From Gemmatimonadota bacterium (GTDB lineage Bacteria; Gemmatimonadota; Gemmatimonadetes; Longimicrobiales; Gaopeijiaceae), in the NCBI GenBank assembly GCA_022825135.1, contig JAJDYN010000019.1, forward strand, positions 1 through 64,000: a DNA stretch of 64,000 nt, read 5' to 3'. The position numbers were made by a program, and so were the translations under genes. Shown in pieces: positions 36,876 to 46,379 of this stretch (position 1 is the stretch's first letter; each line of letters begins with the position of its first letter). The notes beneath the pieces were generated by a model, which was given only the letters and a program-made list of their open reading frames with translations, was not told the DNA's origin and did no database searches.

Positions 36876-36881
36876 TATAAT
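36876..36881 (+). promoter_or_regulatory. Consensus -10 (TATAAT) upstream of the SDR gene
   Basis: Perfect TATAAT 39 nt before the GTG start; the corresponding -35 (around 36853-36858) is weak. Confidence 0.5.
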
Positions 36882-36920
36882 GCCTTCGACCCGTATTCAC
36901 ACGCAAAAGGAGGCAGCACC

Positions 36921-37673
36921 GTGTCGGCATCTCTCGCCGGGAGCGTCGCCATCGTTACAGGGGCATCGAGCGGGATCGGCCGGGCCACCGCAGTCGCGCT
37001 GGCCGAGACGGGCGCCGCCGTGGTGGTGGCGGCGCGGCGCCGCGGCCGCCTGGACGAGGTGGTGGAGGGGATCCGCCGGGACGGGGGCCGCGCGCTGGCC
37101 GTGGCCACGGACGTGGCCGACCGCGAGGCCGTGTTCGCGCTGGTGGAGCGCGCGGCGGCGGAGTTCGGTCCGGCGGACATCCTGGTGAACAACGCCGGCA
37201 TCATGCCCACCTCGCCGGTCAGCGACATCCACCTGGATGACTGGCTGCGCATGGTGGACGTGAACGTGAAGGGCGTGCTGCACTGCATCGCCGCCGCGCT
37301 TCCGGCCATGCTGGAGCGCCGCCGGGGTCACATCGTGAACGTGGGCTCTCTGGCGGGGCGGCGCCCCTTCCCGGGGGGCACCGTGTACGCCGCCACCAAG
37401 TTCGCGGTGCGCTGCATTTCAGCCGGGATGCAACTGGAGCTCTCCGCCTCACACGGCATCCGGATCACCGACATCCAGCCCGGAGTGGTCGCCACGGAGC
37501 TGGTGGAGCACATCCCCGACGCGGAGACGCGGGAAGGGTTCGTCGAGCGCTGGCGGGACAAGAGGCCCATGGACGCGGAGGACGTGGCCGCGGCCATTCT
37601 CTACGCCGTTACCGCTCCGGCGCACGTCAACATCAACGAGATCCTGATGCGCCCGCGCGACCAGCCGACCTGA
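36921..37673 (+). CDS. Short-chain dehydrogenase/reductase
   Basis: 250-residue NAD(P)-dependent oxidoreductase. It has the cofactor motif TGASSGIG (13-20), NNAG (90-93), and the catalytic triad Ser143, Tyr156 and Lys160 (VYAATK). The ARRR stretch after beta-2 suggests NADPH preference. The substrate is not identifiable. The frame is open further upstream, but GTG 36921 has AAAGGAGG 8 nt before it and lies at the family N-terminus. Confidence 0.93.
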   Translation: MSASLAGSVAIVTGASSGIGRATAVALAETGAAVVVAARRRGRLDEVVEGIRRDGGRALAVATDVADREAVFALVERAAAEFGPADILVNNAGIMPTSPVSDIHLDDWLRMVDVNVKGVLHCIAAALPAMLERRRGHIVNVGSLAGRRPFPGGTVYAATKFAVRCISAGMQLELSASHGIRITDIQPGVVATELVEHIPDAETREGFVERWRDKRPMDAEDVAAAILYAVTAPAHVNINEILMRPRDQPT

Positions 37674-37678
37674 CGGGC

Positions 37679-38200
37679 CTACAGCAGGAAGATCGCGAAC
37701 GAGAGCACGAACTGGTTGTCAACATCCTTCACGATCTCGTAGCGGACCTCGACGCTGGTGTTTTCCGAGCCCAGGCCCGCGACGGCGTTGAAGCCGCGCG
37801 CGCGGGTCGCGTCCTCAAAGGGGTTCGCCTTGATGCTCTGCAGGTGCCAGCCGCCCCCGACGTAGCGAAAGAAGGGGATGGGCAGCAACGGAAGAGAAAC
37901 GAGGGCGTTGACGTTCGTCTCCCAGTACCGGCACTGGTTGCAATTGGGAAAGAACCAGTCGGCGGAGGCCGCGAGCCGCACCGGAAACGCCGGAATCCCG
38001 AACTCCGCCCGGGGCCCTGCGCCGATGGTACCCCCCAGCACATCGTTGGCGTAGGAGATCTGTCCGCCCAGACGCACCTGGGCAGACGCCGGGGCCGGCG
38101 CCGAACCGGCCGCCACGACCCCGGCGAAAGCCAGCGCCGCGGCGGCAGCGGTCCGCCGGGCCCGCCCCGCCATGCCGTGATCCGCGGGCACCGCCGTCAT
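37679..38200 (-). CDS. Small outer-membrane beta-barrel protein (hypothetical)
   Basis: 173 residues with a Sec signal (about 10-41, ending ASAQ) and then alternating amphipathic strands (VRLGGQISYANDVLGGTIGA, FPVRLAASADWFF, VEVRYEIVKDVDNQF), ending LSFAIFLL, which suggests a small barrel. A Cys pair lies in the short NCNQC motif. The ATG overlaps the stop of the M14 peptidase gene (ATGA), so it is probably translated with it; ATG 38173 is an alternative. Confidence 0.7.
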   Translation of the reverse strand: MTAVPADHGMAGRARRTAAAAALAFAGVVAAGSAPAPASAQVRLGGQISYANDVLGGTIGAGPRAEFGIPAFPVRLAASADWFFPNCNQCRYWETNVNALVSLPLLPIPFFRYVGGGWHLQSIKANPFEDATRARGFNAVAGLGSENTSVEVRYEIVKDVDNQFVLSFAIFLL

Positions 38201-40977
38201 CCTCCACCCGCCGTCATTCCGCCCGGCAGGGTGACCTCGCGCGCCGCCCCGTAGTGGATGCCGTTGAAGAGGAACGGGAACGTCCCGTGCGACTGGGCGC
38301 GGAAGGTGATCTTGGGGCCGAACAGGAGCAGCTGTCCCTCGCCCACCCGCGCATCGGCGATCGAGACACCGTCGCGCAGGTGGTGCTGGCCCCATGCCCA
38401 TCCGCTGCGCAGCGGGGCATCCGTGTCGAACCATCCGACCGGGGTCACCCCCGCCGCCGCGCCCTGCAGGCCGAACACGGGGCTCCGGCTGAAGAGCACG
38501 TTGGCCCGCTCGCCGACGCCCGCCGCCAGCGGATGGGCGCCGTCCACGCGCAGGTCGAGCACCGAGCCGGGCACGTAGTACTCCTCTGAAGCGAGCGGCT
38601 GGCCGTCGGTCCCCACCAGGTAGTCGCGCACGGGCAGTCCTGCGTGGTAGGCCAGCGCGGTCGAACTGCCGATGGCCACCACCGTCCCCCCGGCGCGGAT
38701 GAATTCGAGCACGGCGGGCACCGTGGTCGCCGAGGTGAAGGCTCCGATGCGGCCGCGGTATTGGTCCGGCACGGTGGCCGCGAACTCGGGCAGCATGGTC
38801 CTGCCGGCATCGCGGCCCGGCAGCGGGACCGCGCCGTCCTCGAGCACCAGCACGTCGAACCTGTCGATCAGGTTGCCCTGGTCGAGGTCGGGCGGGAAGA
38901 CCACGTCGAAGTCGAACTCGAAGTCCTCGAGGATCATGCGCGTCCACCCCGACGGCATCGACCCGCCGTAAAAGTCGCCAAGGGCGATCCTCGGGGCGGT
39001 GAGCTCGAAGGCGCGTCCCGAGGGCGCGGACTCCACGCCGACGAAGTCGATGCCCAGTTCGACCGCCATGTCGGCCACCGAAGACTCGTCCGCTCCCGCC
39101 CCCGACAGGAAGAAGGTACCCGCCGGGTGCTGCGAGCCGCCGGCCTGGAAGTCATCCCGCAGCCAGTGCACGCTCCCGCCCGCCGCCAGCACGCGGTTGA
39201 CCGCGACGAAGGCGTCGTTGGCGTCGTGGCCGACGAGGTAGCCGGCGGCATCGGCCGCTCCCGCGACGGTGCCCGCGGGCGCCTCGGCCAGCCACTCGAT
39301 GGGCTCGAAGGGGCCGTCGAAGCCGTCCAGGATGCGGTCGAACTCGACGCCCATCTGGTACGCGAGGGTCCACCCGGCGTTGTCGTACGGAGCCGTGGGG
39401 GGCGCCCCCGGATAGGGGAAGTCGTTGGGGTGGTTCTGCGGCTCGAACATGTCGAGGACGTGGGGCCGGAACGCCTGGGCGGACAGCACGACGTAGGACT
39501 CGGCGGGATAGCTCGTCCCTCCCACCTCGAAGTCCGCGGTCGCCCGATGCACCTCCACCCCGCCCTTCAGCAGCGCGTTCACGAACCTGGTCGCCGTCGG
39601 AAAGTCAGGCTGGTCGGAGGGCAGGATGAAGCCGCGCGGATCGCGGTCCGCGGGGTCCCTCAGAATGCGCTCGTAGTCGGCGCGCGAGCCAAGGCCGGCG
39701 ACCGTCTCGCCGGCCTCGTCGATCTCGAAGGGCAGCACCGTCCAGTGGTCGCGGCTGCCGCGCTCGATGGAGTTGGTCCCCATCCGCCAGATGTTGAAGA
39801 GCAGGTGATCCTTGTTGCGCGACGCGAAGTCGAGCACCGCGAGATTGGCGGTCATCGAGTAGTCGACCGACTGGCGGAAGTGCCACAGTCCGGGCTCCAC
39901 GGGCAGCGGCAGGTCGCCGTGGGGCAGCTGCCGCCGGGGGATGAAGGGAATCGCGATGGGCGTCGGGTTGCCGATGGTCTCGGTCAGCAGCCCGATCTGG
40001 TTCTTGAAGTACGGGGTGGTGCGCAGGCCGCCGTTCCACCAGGTGGAATAGCTCGCCCCGCTGCGCATGGTGGTGCCCCCCTTCCCTTCCAGCACGAAGC
40101 GCTGGTGCATCGCCGAGCCGACCTGGTCCAGGCCGGTGAGGATGAGCGGATCCAGGTAGTGGTTGGGCGGATCGCGGAAGGGCGGCGCGAACATGACCGT
40201 CCCCAGCGGACCGGTCTGGTGGTGGTTGTAGACGATCTGCGGGAACCACTCGCGCGCGATGATGCGGTTGATGTTGGTGCTTTCGGCGAGAGCCGACATG
40301 TAGAAGTCGCGGTTGTTGTCGTGGCCCGCGTACTTCTGGTAGAGGACCGGGGCGCCGCCCGTGCTGCGCTCCTCGGGCGTCTCGATGCGCATGTACCAGT
40401 TGGCGAGCAGATCGTGGCCATCCGGGTTGGCGTGCGCGACGAGCACGACCACGTCGTCCAGGATGCGCATGGTCTCGTCGTCGGTTCGGCTGACCAGCTG
40501 GTAGACGAGCTCCATCAGCTGCTGCGCGCCGAGCACCTCGTTGGCGTGCAGGCCGCCGTCGATCCAGACCACGGCTCTGCCCTCCGCGGCCATCGCCCGG
40601 GCCTCGGCCTCCGAGACCCCGTCCGCGCGCGCCATCCGCTCCGCGATCTCCTTGTAGCGGGCCAGATCGGCGTGGTTGGCCGGGGAGGTGATGGTCGCCA
40701 TCAGCTGCTCGCGGCCTTCCTCGGTCTGGCCGATGGACTCGAGCACCATGCGATCCGACTCCGAAGCCAGCACCTCCCAGTAGTCGCTCAGAGCCGCGTA
40801 GTTGGGGAGGACGTAGTCGGCCCCGATCTCGTGCCCGAACTGCTCGACGGGGGAGGTGACCCGGGTCGCCGTGGCCATCTCCTCGCACGCCCACAGGACG
40901 GGCACGAGGAGCAGGGAGACGGGCGCCAGGCTCGTCCGGCGCCGGGGGAACGGGGGATTCCGTCTGGTCATGCGCAT
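38197..40977 (-). CDS. M14-family zinc carboxypeptidase lipoprotein
   Basis: 926-residue exported peptidase. The N-terminus has a lipobox LWAC (Cys31). The M14 domain shows zinc ligands His144 and Glu147 in HANE, a third His at 252/253 in YNHHQTG, the general-base Glu333 in LTETIGNP and an HANPDGHD segment typical of the family. The C-terminal half (about 500-926) contains a domain resembling a class-I glutamine-amidotransferase-like fold, common in this subgroup. It probably removes amino acids from peptides outside the cytoplasm. An AAAGGA site precedes the ATG. Confidence 0.9.
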   Translation of the reverse strand: MRMTRRNPPFPRRRTSLAPVSLLLVPVLWACEEMATATRVTSPVEQFGHEIGADYVLPNYAALSDYWEVLASESDRMVLESIGQTEEGREQLMATITSPANHADLARYKEIAERMARADGVSEAEARAMAAEGRAVVWIDGGLHANEVLGAQQLMELVYQLVSRTDDETMRILDDVVVLVAHANPDGHDLLANWYMRIETPEERSTGGAPVLYQKYAGHDNNRDFYMSALAESTNINRIIAREWFPQIVYNHHQTGPLGTVMFAPPFRDPPNHYLDPLILTGLDQVGSAMHQRFVLEGKGGTTMRSGASYSTWWNGGLRTTPYFKNQIGLLTETIGNPTPIAIPFIPRRQLPHGDLPLPVEPGLWHFRQSVDYSMTANLAVLDFASRNKDHLLFNIWRMGTNSIERGSRDHWTVLPFEIDEAGETVAGLGSRADYERILRDPADRDPRGFILPSDQPDFPTATRFVNALLKGGVEVHRATADFEVGGTSYPAESYVVLSAQAFRPHVLDMFEPQNHPNDFPYPGAPPTAPYDNAGWTLAYQMGVEFDRILDGFDGPFEPIEWLAEAPAGTVAGAADAAGYLVGHDANDAFVAVNRVLAAGGSVHWLRDDFQAGGSQHPAGTFFLSGAGADESSVADMAVELGIDFVGVESAPSGRAFELTAPRIALGDFYGGSMPSGWTRMILEDFEFDFDVVFPPDLDQGNLIDRFDVLVLEDGAVPLPGRDAGRTMLPEFAATVPDQYRGRIGAFTSATTVPAVLEFIRAGGTVVAIGSSTALAYHAGLPVRDYLVGTDGQPLASEEYYVPGSVLDLRVDGAHPLAAGVGERANVLFSRSPVFGLQGAAAGVTPVGWFDTDAPLRSGWAWGQHHLRDGVSIADARVGEGQLLLFGPKITFRAQSHGTFPFLFNGIHYGAAREVTLPGGMTAGGG

Positions 40978-41042
40978 GGGAACATCCTTTTGTATGGAAG
41001 CGCCAGGGCCCAACGCGCCCGGCTCAGGTGTGATTCTTGCGA

Positions 41043-42221
41043 TCAGGGCAGTTCCATCCTCCAGAACGCGATGCCGCCGGCCTGCTGTCCCACCTCCACG
41101 TCGCCCACCCGGGAGAAATCGGAGAGGTCGAACACGTCCACCTTGCCCGGCTCCGCGCCCACCCCCTCGGAGCTCACGAAGGCGTAGCGCGAGTCCGGCG
41201 ACACCTCCACGCCGTGCGTAACCGTGGTGGTGGTGGGCACGCGCGCGAGGCTTTCGCCGGTGCGGAGGTCGAAGAACTCCACCCCCGCCCCCTGCTTGAG
41301 CGTGGCCACCAGCAGGCGGCCGTCGGGCGTGATGGCGAGGTTGTAGGGACCGGTGCCGGCCTGCAGCACGCGGGTCAGCTCCCAGCTCTGCCGGTCCAGA
41401 TGCAGGATGCGGCTGCCCGCGTTGCAGGCGACGTAGAGGCTGAGGCCGTCCGGCGAGGGCTGCACCCAGGTGGGCGAGCACTGAGCGCCCGCCATCGCCC
41501 CGGCGCCCATCCCGCTCATGCCTCCCGCCATGGGTCCCGCGCCGCCTTCCGCATCGAGTGGGCCCTCGCGGCCGGGCGCCACCGAAAACCGGCGCGCCAC
41601 CTCGAAGGTGCGCGTGTCGATCTCGACCACCTGCTCGTCCATCATGCAGTTGGAGTACAGGAACAGCCCGTCCGGCGCCATGCGCGCGCCGTGCGGCATG
41701 GTGCAGGTCTCGATCTGCTCGACCTCGACCAGGTCGGGGGTATAGACCACCGAGACGGTGGAGGGCACGTGCTCGCCGTGCAGGTTGAAGTTGACGACGA
41801 AGGCGTAGAGCCCGTCCGGGGTGAGGTCGATGGTCGCGGGGAAGTAGCCCAGCAGGATGGGCTCCGCGACGACCGTGTCCGCGCCCGCCTCGAACTTCCA
41901 CAGCTTCCCGTCCGGAAAGCCGTGCCCGGTGGTCATGTAGAGGTGGCGGCCGTCCGGCGAGATGCGGAGCCCGTGGGGCCCCTCGGTTTCGGTGGGGATC
42001 TCGCCTACCATGGTGGTCTGCTCCAGGGTGAGCGCGCCGTCGAAGCGGATGCGGTGGATCAGGTCGGCCGACTCCGCGCCGACGTAGAGCCAGTACACCG
42101 CGCCCGGGTCGGCGGGACGGGCCACCGGACCCTCCCCGGCCGCGCCCGCTCCCGACCCGGAGACGCACCCGGCAGAGAGCAGCAGCAGCGCCGCGGCGCC
42201 GGCACGTGGTATCGACCTCAT
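41043..42221 (-). CDS. YncE-like beta-propeller lipoprotein
   Basis: 392-residue exported protein with lipobox LLLSAGC (Cys19). It contains repeated seven-bladed-propeller (cytochrome-D1/YncE-type) motifs such as HGLRISPDGRHLYMTTGHG, IDLTPDGLYAFVVNFN, QPSPDGLSLYVACNAGSRIL and HGVEVSPDSRYAFVSSEGVG. No catalytic residues are evident. Gly/Met/Ala-rich loop around 41500-41570. Its ATG overlaps the stop of the M3 peptidase gene. Confidence 0.85.
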   Translation of the reverse strand: MRSIPRAGAAALLLLSAGCVSGSGAGAAGEGPVARPADPGAVYWLYVGAESADLIHRIRFDGALTLEQTTMVGEIPTETEGPHGLRISPDGRHLYMTTGHGFPDGKLWKFEAGADTVVAEPILLGYFPATIDLTPDGLYAFVVNFNLHGEHVPSTVSVVYTPDLVEVEQIETCTMPHGARMAPDGLFLYSNCMMDEQVVEIDTRTFEVARRFSVAPGREGPLDAEGGAGPMAGGMSGMGAGAMAGAQCSPTWVQPSPDGLSLYVACNAGSRILHLDRQSWELTRVLQAGTGPYNLAITPDGRLLVATLKQGAGVEFFDLRTGESLARVPTTTTVTHGVEVSPDSRYAFVSSEGVGAEPGKVDVFDLSDFSRVGDVEVGQQAGGIAFWRMELP

Positions 42222-44293
42222 CGCTCTCTCCTCAGCTCTCCCAGGTTTCGCCTCAGCAGTGCTTCCGGATCCGGGTCCCGTCCCATGAAGGCGCGGAACA
42301 TGTCGTCCGGTTCACGGCTGTCCCCCTGTGCCAGGATGGCGTCCATGAAGGCCGCGCCCGTCTCCCGCGAGAGGACTCCGTCGCTGCGGAAGCGCCCGAA
42401 CGCATCCGCCTCCAGCACCTCGGACCACATGTAGCTGTAGTAGGCCGAGGCGTAGCCACCCGCAAACAGATGGCTGAACGTCGTCAGGATGTGGCTCCTG
42501 GCGAAGCTCTCTTCCGGGGCGAACGGCCTCATGACCTCTTCCGCGTACGACATCAACTCCTGCGTGCCATCGTACTCGCGATGAAGCCGCAGGTCGAGGG
42601 TCGCGAACCCCAGCTGCCTCATCTGCGCCTGGCCGCCCATGAAGCGGCGCGCCGCCAGCATGCGCCGGTAAAGGTCGTCGGGCAGGGGCTCTCCGGTCTC
42701 GTGGTGCCCGGAGAAAATGGACAGCGCCTCGCGCTCCCAGGTCCAGTTCTCCATGATCTGCGAGGGCACCTCCACCCAGTCCCAGGGCACCTGCATCCCC
42801 GAGCGCGAAGGCAGCGGCACCCGCGAGGTGCAGTGGTGCAGGAGGTGCCCGAACTCGTGAAAGATGGTCTGGACGCTGCGGTGGGTGAGCAGGGCCGGCT
42901 TTCCCGGCACGGGCGGGGCGAAGTTGCCCGCCATCATGCCGGTGTGGGGCACGAAGTCCCCGTCCGGCCGCGGACCCCCGGTGGTCAGGGTCGCCATCCA
43001 CGCCCCCTGGCGCTTGCCGGTGCGCGGGAACCAGTCGGTGTGGAACGATCCGAGGCGGGTGCCGTCCTCCGCGGTCAGGCGATAGGAGCGCACGTCCTCG
43101 TGCCAGACATCCGTGGCCGGCACCTCCTCGACCCGGACTCCGAACACGCGCTCCACGATCTCGAACAGGCCGGCCAGGACCCGGTCGAGGGGGAACCAGG
43201 GACGGGTGACCTCGTCGTCGAACCGGAAGCGCTCGCGCCGGAGCGCCTCCGCGACGTATGCCAGGTCCCACGGCTTCAGCGGACCGAACTCCATGCGCGC
43301 GGCCTTCTCCCGGACCATCGCCAGATCGCGCTCCCAGTACGGAAGAGTGCGTTCCCGCAGGTCGCTGACGAAGTCGAAGGCGCGGGTCCCGGTGCGCGCC
43401 ATGGCGTCGTCCAGACGATAGTCGGAGAAGTCCCCGTATCCGAGCAGGCCCGCGAGCTCGCGTCTCAACTCCAGGATGCGGGCGATGACGGGGCGGTTGT
43501 CCAGTTCGCCGTCCCGGCAGCGTCCCACGTAGGCCTGGTGGAGCTGTCGGCGCAGCGCGCGGTCATGGGCGTACTTGAGGACCGGCTCGAAGGACGGGAA
43601 ATCCAGCGTCAGCAGCCAACCTTCCAGGCCCTCCGCCCGGGCCTTGTGGCGGGCCAGCTCCAGGGCCGTGTCCGGAATCCCGTCGAGCCGGGGGCGCTCG
43701 TCGTCGGTGATGTGCAGCCGAAAGGCCTCGGTGGCATCGAGGACATTCTCCGAGAAGCGCCGTTCCAGCCGGGACAGCTCGACCCGGATCTCCTCGACGC
43801 GGACGCGGGCCTCGTCACCCAGATCGGCCCCGGCGGACCGGAACTGGTGCATCATCCTGTCGAGGTTGCGGCGGCGCAGCGGGTCGAGCGCTTCGGCCTG
43901 GGGCGTGCCCGCGAATCCCCGCACCGCCGCCCACAGGCCACGGTGCAGCGGGAGCCGCGACCAGAACGCCGCGATCTCGGGCAGCACCGCGTTGTAGGCG
44001 TCCCTCAACTCGGCAGTTTCCGCAACCGCGAGCAGGACCGTAACCGGCGCCAGCTCTTCCTCCACCTGCTGAACGATGTCGTCGAGGCGCTGGATGGTGT
44101 TTTCGTAGCCCGCAGGCGCCCCGCTACGCCCGGCAAGGTCGTCGATCTCCGCCCGCGCGCGTTCCAGCACGGCGCGCACGGACGGCCCCAGGCCGGAGGC
44201 GGTGATCCCAGCAAAGGCGGGTCGGGAAGCACGGGCAGGGTGTCCCCGGGTCGGCGGGGAGCCGGCGGCTGGCGGCATGGCGGCGCCCGCCAT
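42218..44293 (-). CDS. M3-family oligopeptidase (PrlC/Dcp type)
   Basis: 691-residue zinc oligopeptidase. The zinc motif is HEFGH (His479, Glu480, His483) with the third ligand Glu508 in WVEVPSQIMENW, as in thimet oligopeptidase. The all-helical M3 fold is evident from the long N-terminal helices. There is no signal peptide, so it probably acts in the cytoplasm on short peptides. The gene starts 2 nt after the pncA stop. Confidence 0.93.
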   Translation of the reverse strand: MAGAAMPPAAGSPPTRGHPARASRPAFAGITASGLGPSVRAVLERARAEIDDLAGRSGAPAGYENTIQRLDDIVQQVEEELAPVTVLLAVAETAELRDAYNAVLPEIAAFWSRLPLHRGLWAAVRGFAGTPQAEALDPLRRRNLDRMMHQFRSAGADLGDEARVRVEEIRVELSRLERRFSENVLDATEAFRLHITDDERPRLDGIPDTALELARHKARAEGLEGWLLTLDFPSFEPVLKYAHDRALRRQLHQAYVGRCRDGELDNRPVIARILELRRELAGLLGYGDFSDYRLDDAMARTGTRAFDFVSDLRERTLPYWERDLAMVREKAARMEFGPLKPWDLAYVAEALRRERFRFDDEVTRPWFPLDRVLAGLFEIVERVFGVRVEEVPATDVWHEDVRSYRLTAEDGTRLGSFHTDWFPRTGKRQGAWMATLTTGGPRPDGDFVPHTGMMAGNFAPPVPGKPALLTHRSVQTIFHEFGHLLHHCTSRVPLPSRSGMQVPWDWVEVPSQIMENWTWEREALSIFSGHHETGEPLPDDLYRRMLAARRFMGGQAQMRQLGFATLDLRLHREYDGTQELMSYAEEVMRPFAPEESFARSHILTTFSHLFAGGYASAYYSYMWSEVLEADAFGRFRSDGVLSRETGAAFMDAILAQGDSREPDDMFRAFMGRDPDPEALLRRNLGELRRER

Positions 44294-44295
44294 CT

Positions 44296-45060
44296 CTAGC
44301 GGTCACCCGCGGGCTGGTCGCCCGACGGCCCCGCGGACGCCCCGCCGCCGCCCACCCCACCGGCCTCGCTCTCGTCCCACGGAAGGTCGGCCACTTCGAT
44401 GATCCGTCCCTTCCTTCGCCAGCGCGCCAGGGTATCCTCCTCCGACTCGAGCCCGAGACCCCACATGGCGTCGCGGATGGCGGTGACCCGGTGGCCGCGC
44501 GCCTGGAGGCCGTCGATCGCCTGGGTCACACACACGTCGCGCGCGACTCCGGCCACGAAGAACTCCGCCGGAGCGAGCGAGCGAGCCATCGACTCGACGA
44601 AGAGGTCGGCCCCCCGATTGCCCTCGAACACGTCGAAGCGGTCCTTGCGGATGAACACCGGCCGGGGACGGCGGCGCCACCGCGCCAGCAGCGCGTGCAC
44701 CTCGACAGGCGTCGCGTGCACCTGCAGCACGAGGCAATCGGAGGAGGCAAGCGAGGGAATGACCTCCGCGCCGAGGCGCTCATCCGGATCATCCGAGCGG
44801 CCCATGCAATGGGGCGGGTAGGTGCCCCTGCCCGGATCCGGGTTCTTCACATCGATCTCGGCGTCGTCGTAGCCGTGCCAGTCGCCGGTATACACCACCA
44901 GGGCGGCGTGGGCATGCATCCATGCGACGGCCTCGACCAGCCGGGGCTCGGCCGTCACCGCACCGGGATCGCCGTCGTCAAACAGGTCGCGCACGTAGAG
45001 CCGCCCATCCGGCTCCATGAAGTCCCGCTGCACATCCACCACCCATCCGATGCGTGTCAT
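44296..45060 (-). CDS. pncA: Nicotinamidase/isochorismatase-like hydrolase
   Basis: Cysteine hydrolase, most likely nicotinamidase (nicotinamide to nicotinate), 254 residues. The catalytic triad is visible: Asp9 in VVDVQRDF, Lys139 in FIRKDRFD and Cys177 in ARDVCVTQAID. Metal-site residues are Asp60 and His62 (TGDWH) and His84 (YPPHC). The nicotinamidase assignment is supported by pncB directly upstream (89-nt gap), which uses its product. The Gly-rich C-terminal 20 residues are unusual. ATG 45060 was chosen at the family start. Confidence 0.85.
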   Translation of the reverse strand: MTRIGWVVDVQRDFMEPDGRLYVRDLFDDGDPGAVTAEPRLVEAVAWMHAHAALVVYTGDWHGYDDAEIDVKNPDPGRGTYPPHCMGRSDDPDERLGAEVIPSLASSDCLVLQVHATPVEVHALLARWRRRPRPVFIRKDRFDVFEGNRGADLFVESMARSLAPAEFFVAGVARDVCVTQAIDGLQARGHRVTAIRDAMWGLGLESEEDTLARWRRKGRIIEVADLPWDESEAGGVGGGGASAGPSGDQPAGDR

Positions 45061-45149
45061 TCGGATCTTCCCAACTGATGAAGTTCTCTCGTCAGCCCGG
45101 AGTTCACCGTCCCGCTCCGCGCCTCCCCGTCCCGCGCCCCGCCCATGAG

Positions 45150-46283
45150 CTACGCCACCCGCTCCAGCGACGGGTTGGGCCGATAGGCCCGTCCCGCCTT
45201 GGCGACCGGTTCGTCGCCCACCTTCACGACGTCGGCCGTGAAGTTGACCTGGCCCCGGATCAGGGACGAGCCCACCCCGAAGGCGTCCACCGGCACCCCG
45301 TCCGTGCGGAAACGGCGGATCCGGGGGCCGTCGAATCCTCCCGAGACGACGATGCGCACATGGCCGAAGCCGTCGCGGTCGAGGGCCTCCCGGACCTTGT
45401 GCACGAGCCGCCGGTTCACGCCCCGAAGCTCCCTCTCGCTCGCGCCGCCCGCCTCCGCTTCGCTCGCGAGCGACCGGTCCACCATGTTCTCCGCGGTGTC
45501 CAGGCGCACGGCGTACAGCTTCTCGCCCAGCGCCCGGGCCACCTTGAGCGCCGTTCCCACGCAGTCGTTGTCGAAGTCCACCAGCGAAACGACGCGCACG
45601 GAGTCGGGCACCCGGCGGGCGAGCGCCGCGGTGGCGGCGACCGTGTCCCCCGAGTACGCCGCGATCAGCGAGTGCGGCAGCGTGCCCTCCCCCCTGCCGC
45701 CCCACCAGGCCCCCTGCGCGTCGGTGGAGACGCCCGCCGCCCCGGCCACGTGCGCCGCCCAGCCGTCCGCCATCTGCACCGCCCAGTGGTCGTGGCGCGC
45801 GGCGAAGTACAGCACCGGCGCCGGCCAGGCCGCCTCGACCGCCCGGCGGGTTCCGGTGGCGACCCGGGTGCCCCGGGCCAGCGCGCCCAGGTAGAGGGTC
45901 TCCAGGTGCGCGAAGGCGGGGTAGGGCCCCCGGATGAGCATGACCGTCTCGCCGGGCGCCGCCCGGTCACCGTCGCGCAGCGACCGGACCTCCAGGTCTT
46001 CCCACCGGTACCCGTCGGCCAGGCACAGCCTGAGAATCGCCACCGCCTCGTCGGTACCCGCCAGCAGAACATCCTTCTTCTGAAAAACCTGCATGGTCAC
46101 CGAGGGCGCCCGCGCCTCGGCCTCGAGCACCCGGCGGGCCCAGTTGAAGTACTGGTCGGTGTAGTGGCCGGCCCGCATCGCGGCCGCAGGCAGGCCGAAG
46201 ACATCGGGAGCCAGCCGTTCCGCCCTGCGGCGCGGCGCAGGGGGGGCTGGGGAATCGGCGCGGACCGGCCCTTTACGGCTCAT
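45150..46283 (-). CDS. pncB: Nicotinate phosphoribosyltransferase
   Basis: 377-residue enzyme that converts nicotinate plus PRPP to nicotinate mononucleotide in the Preiss-Handler NAD salvage pathway. Features include AGHYTDQYFNWARR at the N-terminus, the segment GEGTLPHSLIAAYSGD (active-site His region) and VSGGFDGPRIRRFRTDGVPVDAFGVGSSL, typical of the family. It heads the run pncB-pncA-M3-YncE-M14 on the minus strand, and is divergent from the CorC gene. Confidence 0.93.
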   Translation of the reverse strand: MSRKGPVRADSPAPPAPRRRAERLAPDVFGLPAAAMRAGHYTDQYFNWARRVLEAEARAPSVTMQVFQKKDVLLAGTDEAVAILRLCLADGYRWEDLEVRSLRDGDRAAPGETVMLIRGPYPAFAHLETLYLGALARGTRVATGTRRAVEAAWPAPVLYFAARHDHWAVQMADGWAAHVAGAAGVSTDAQGAWWGGRGEGTLPHSLIAAYSGDTVAATAALARRVPDSVRVVSLVDFDNDCVGTALKVARALGEKLYAVRLDTAENMVDRSLASEAEAGGASERELRGVNRRLVHKVREALDRDGFGHVRIVVSGGFDGPRIRRFRTDGVPVDAFGVGSSLIRGQVNFTADVVKVGDEPVAKAGRAYRPNPSLERVA

Positions 46284-46379
46284 TCCTGAATTTCGGTCCG
46301 GCGGACGTCAAAGGGAAGGTGGTGCGCGCGACCGGCGGGGGGTTTGCACCTGCCCTCGCAAAATGCGATCATCGGTACG

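Noticed and set aside
38644-41187. 847-codon plus-strand open frame
   Set aside because: Antisense to the M14 peptidase gene, which has full catalytic motifs; no recognisable domains in the plus frame.
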